This document shows, piece after piece, positions 5,527-5,653 of a stretch of 5,653 nucleotides of DNA. Source of the DNA: Pseudomonadota bacterium (GTDB lineage Bacteria > Pseudomonadota > Gammaproteobacteria > Burkholderiales > Rhodocyclaceae); the NCBI GenBank assembly GCA_021811225.1, contig JAJZPJ010000169.1, positions 1 through 5,653 on the forward strand. Direction: 5' to 3'. The first letter of the stretch is position 1; each line of letters opens with the position of its first letter. The position numbers and the translations under genes are program-made. The notes beneath the pieces are model-generated. The model was not told the origin of the DNA. It saw only the letters and a program-made list of their open reading frames with translations, and did no database searches.

Positions 5527-5636
5527 GGGGTCTCCTCGTTTTCAGTGCAATAAGTGACGGTACGCAAAGCTAGCACTGGCGCGGGGGTGGTCTGGGTAGA
5601 CCGTTGATTTCATTGACTTTCCTGTTCGCTTTGTAA
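5527..5636 (+). repeat. IS1071: IS1071-type 110-bp terminal inverted repeat (right junction)
   Basis: This is the opposite-facing end of a Tn3-family element whose body lies off the right edge. It begins GGGGTCTCCTCGTTTTCAGT. Its first 38 bp (5527-5564) are identical to the inverted left copy, and the rest differs at 8 positions, for example the G at 5566 within CGCAAAGC and the GGGGGTGG stretch at 5583-5590. Beyond 5636 the sequence no longer matches the left side, as expected if one junction carries the left end and the other the right end of IS1071. Bases 5637-5653 would be IS interior; an ATG at 5643 could be the transposase start but only three codons are visible. The bases next to the tip (ATCCC, 5522-5526) differ from those at the left tip (TTTCA, 127-131), so these are not the two sides of one insertion. 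Confidence 0.85.
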
Positions 5637-5653
5637 ACGGGTATGGTGGCCTC

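Noticed and set aside
1..5653. A small circular molecule closed through a single IS1071
   Set aside because: A single insertion would leave the same 5-bp duplication next to both tips and halves of one gene. The flanks differ and the broken genes are unrelated.
1..5653. CRISPR array, tRNA, rRNA or integron attachment site
   Set aside because: No regularly spaced repeats, cloverleaf-like sequence, rRNA segment or attC-like element was seen on reading through the window.

Overview
This 5,653-base, GC-rich window looks like a betaproteobacterial accessory region, most likely from the Comamonadaceae or a related Burkholderiales group. It is bracketed by two inward-facing ends of a Tn3-family insertion sequence. 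The two ends (17-126 and 5527-5636) form inverted repeats of about 110 bp that differ at 8 positions by hand count. Their outer 38 bp are identical, beginning GGGGTCTCCTCGTTTT and reading TAAG at about positions 27-30. I recognise these as the long terminal repeats of IS1071, the element that commonly brackets catabolic gene cassettes on environmental plasmids. Only the IS tips are present, and no transposase gene can be read here.

From left to right, the enclosed segment starts with the C-terminal (SIS domain) part of an RpiR/MurR-family regulator, cut off at its 5' side exactly at the IS tip (127-672). A 150-bp intergenic region follows. It holds a sigma70-like promoter (TTGACG-N17-TACATT) and two perfect palindromes whose centres lie 32 bp apart, one inside the promoter and one at the expected transcription start. 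Four tightly coupled genes come next: a secreted PafA-type alkaline phosphatase with a complete active site (about 825-2510), an ABC ATPase (2507-3229), an FtsX/MacB-type permease (3226-4452) and a small Tat-exported protein with an OB-fold/DUF3299-like look (4449-4913). Each later gene starts inside the stop codon of the gene before it (TTGA, ATGA, ATGA). After a 187-bp gap lies the first 142 codons of a PhnD-like phosphate/phosphite/phosphonate binding protein, cut off at the right IS tip.

The simplest reading is a phosphorus-acquisition locus captured between two IS1071 copies in a putative composite transposon. The phosphatase would release phosphate from organic phosphate esters in the periplasm, and the truncated PhnD-like gene points to a P-compound uptake operon next door. 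The MacB-like ABC pair with its Tat-exported partner does not look like a phosphate importer. Its His/Asp-rich periplasmic patch and its resemblance to zinc-regulated ABC clusters suggest a role in metal or envelope homeostasis, which could fit a two-zinc phosphatase; this is inference. The cargo boundaries have destroyed both the DNA-binding half of the likely local repressor and the ligand-binding protein of the next operon, while the phosphatase-ABC operon and its palindromes remain intact. That suggests the captured operon may now be derepressed.
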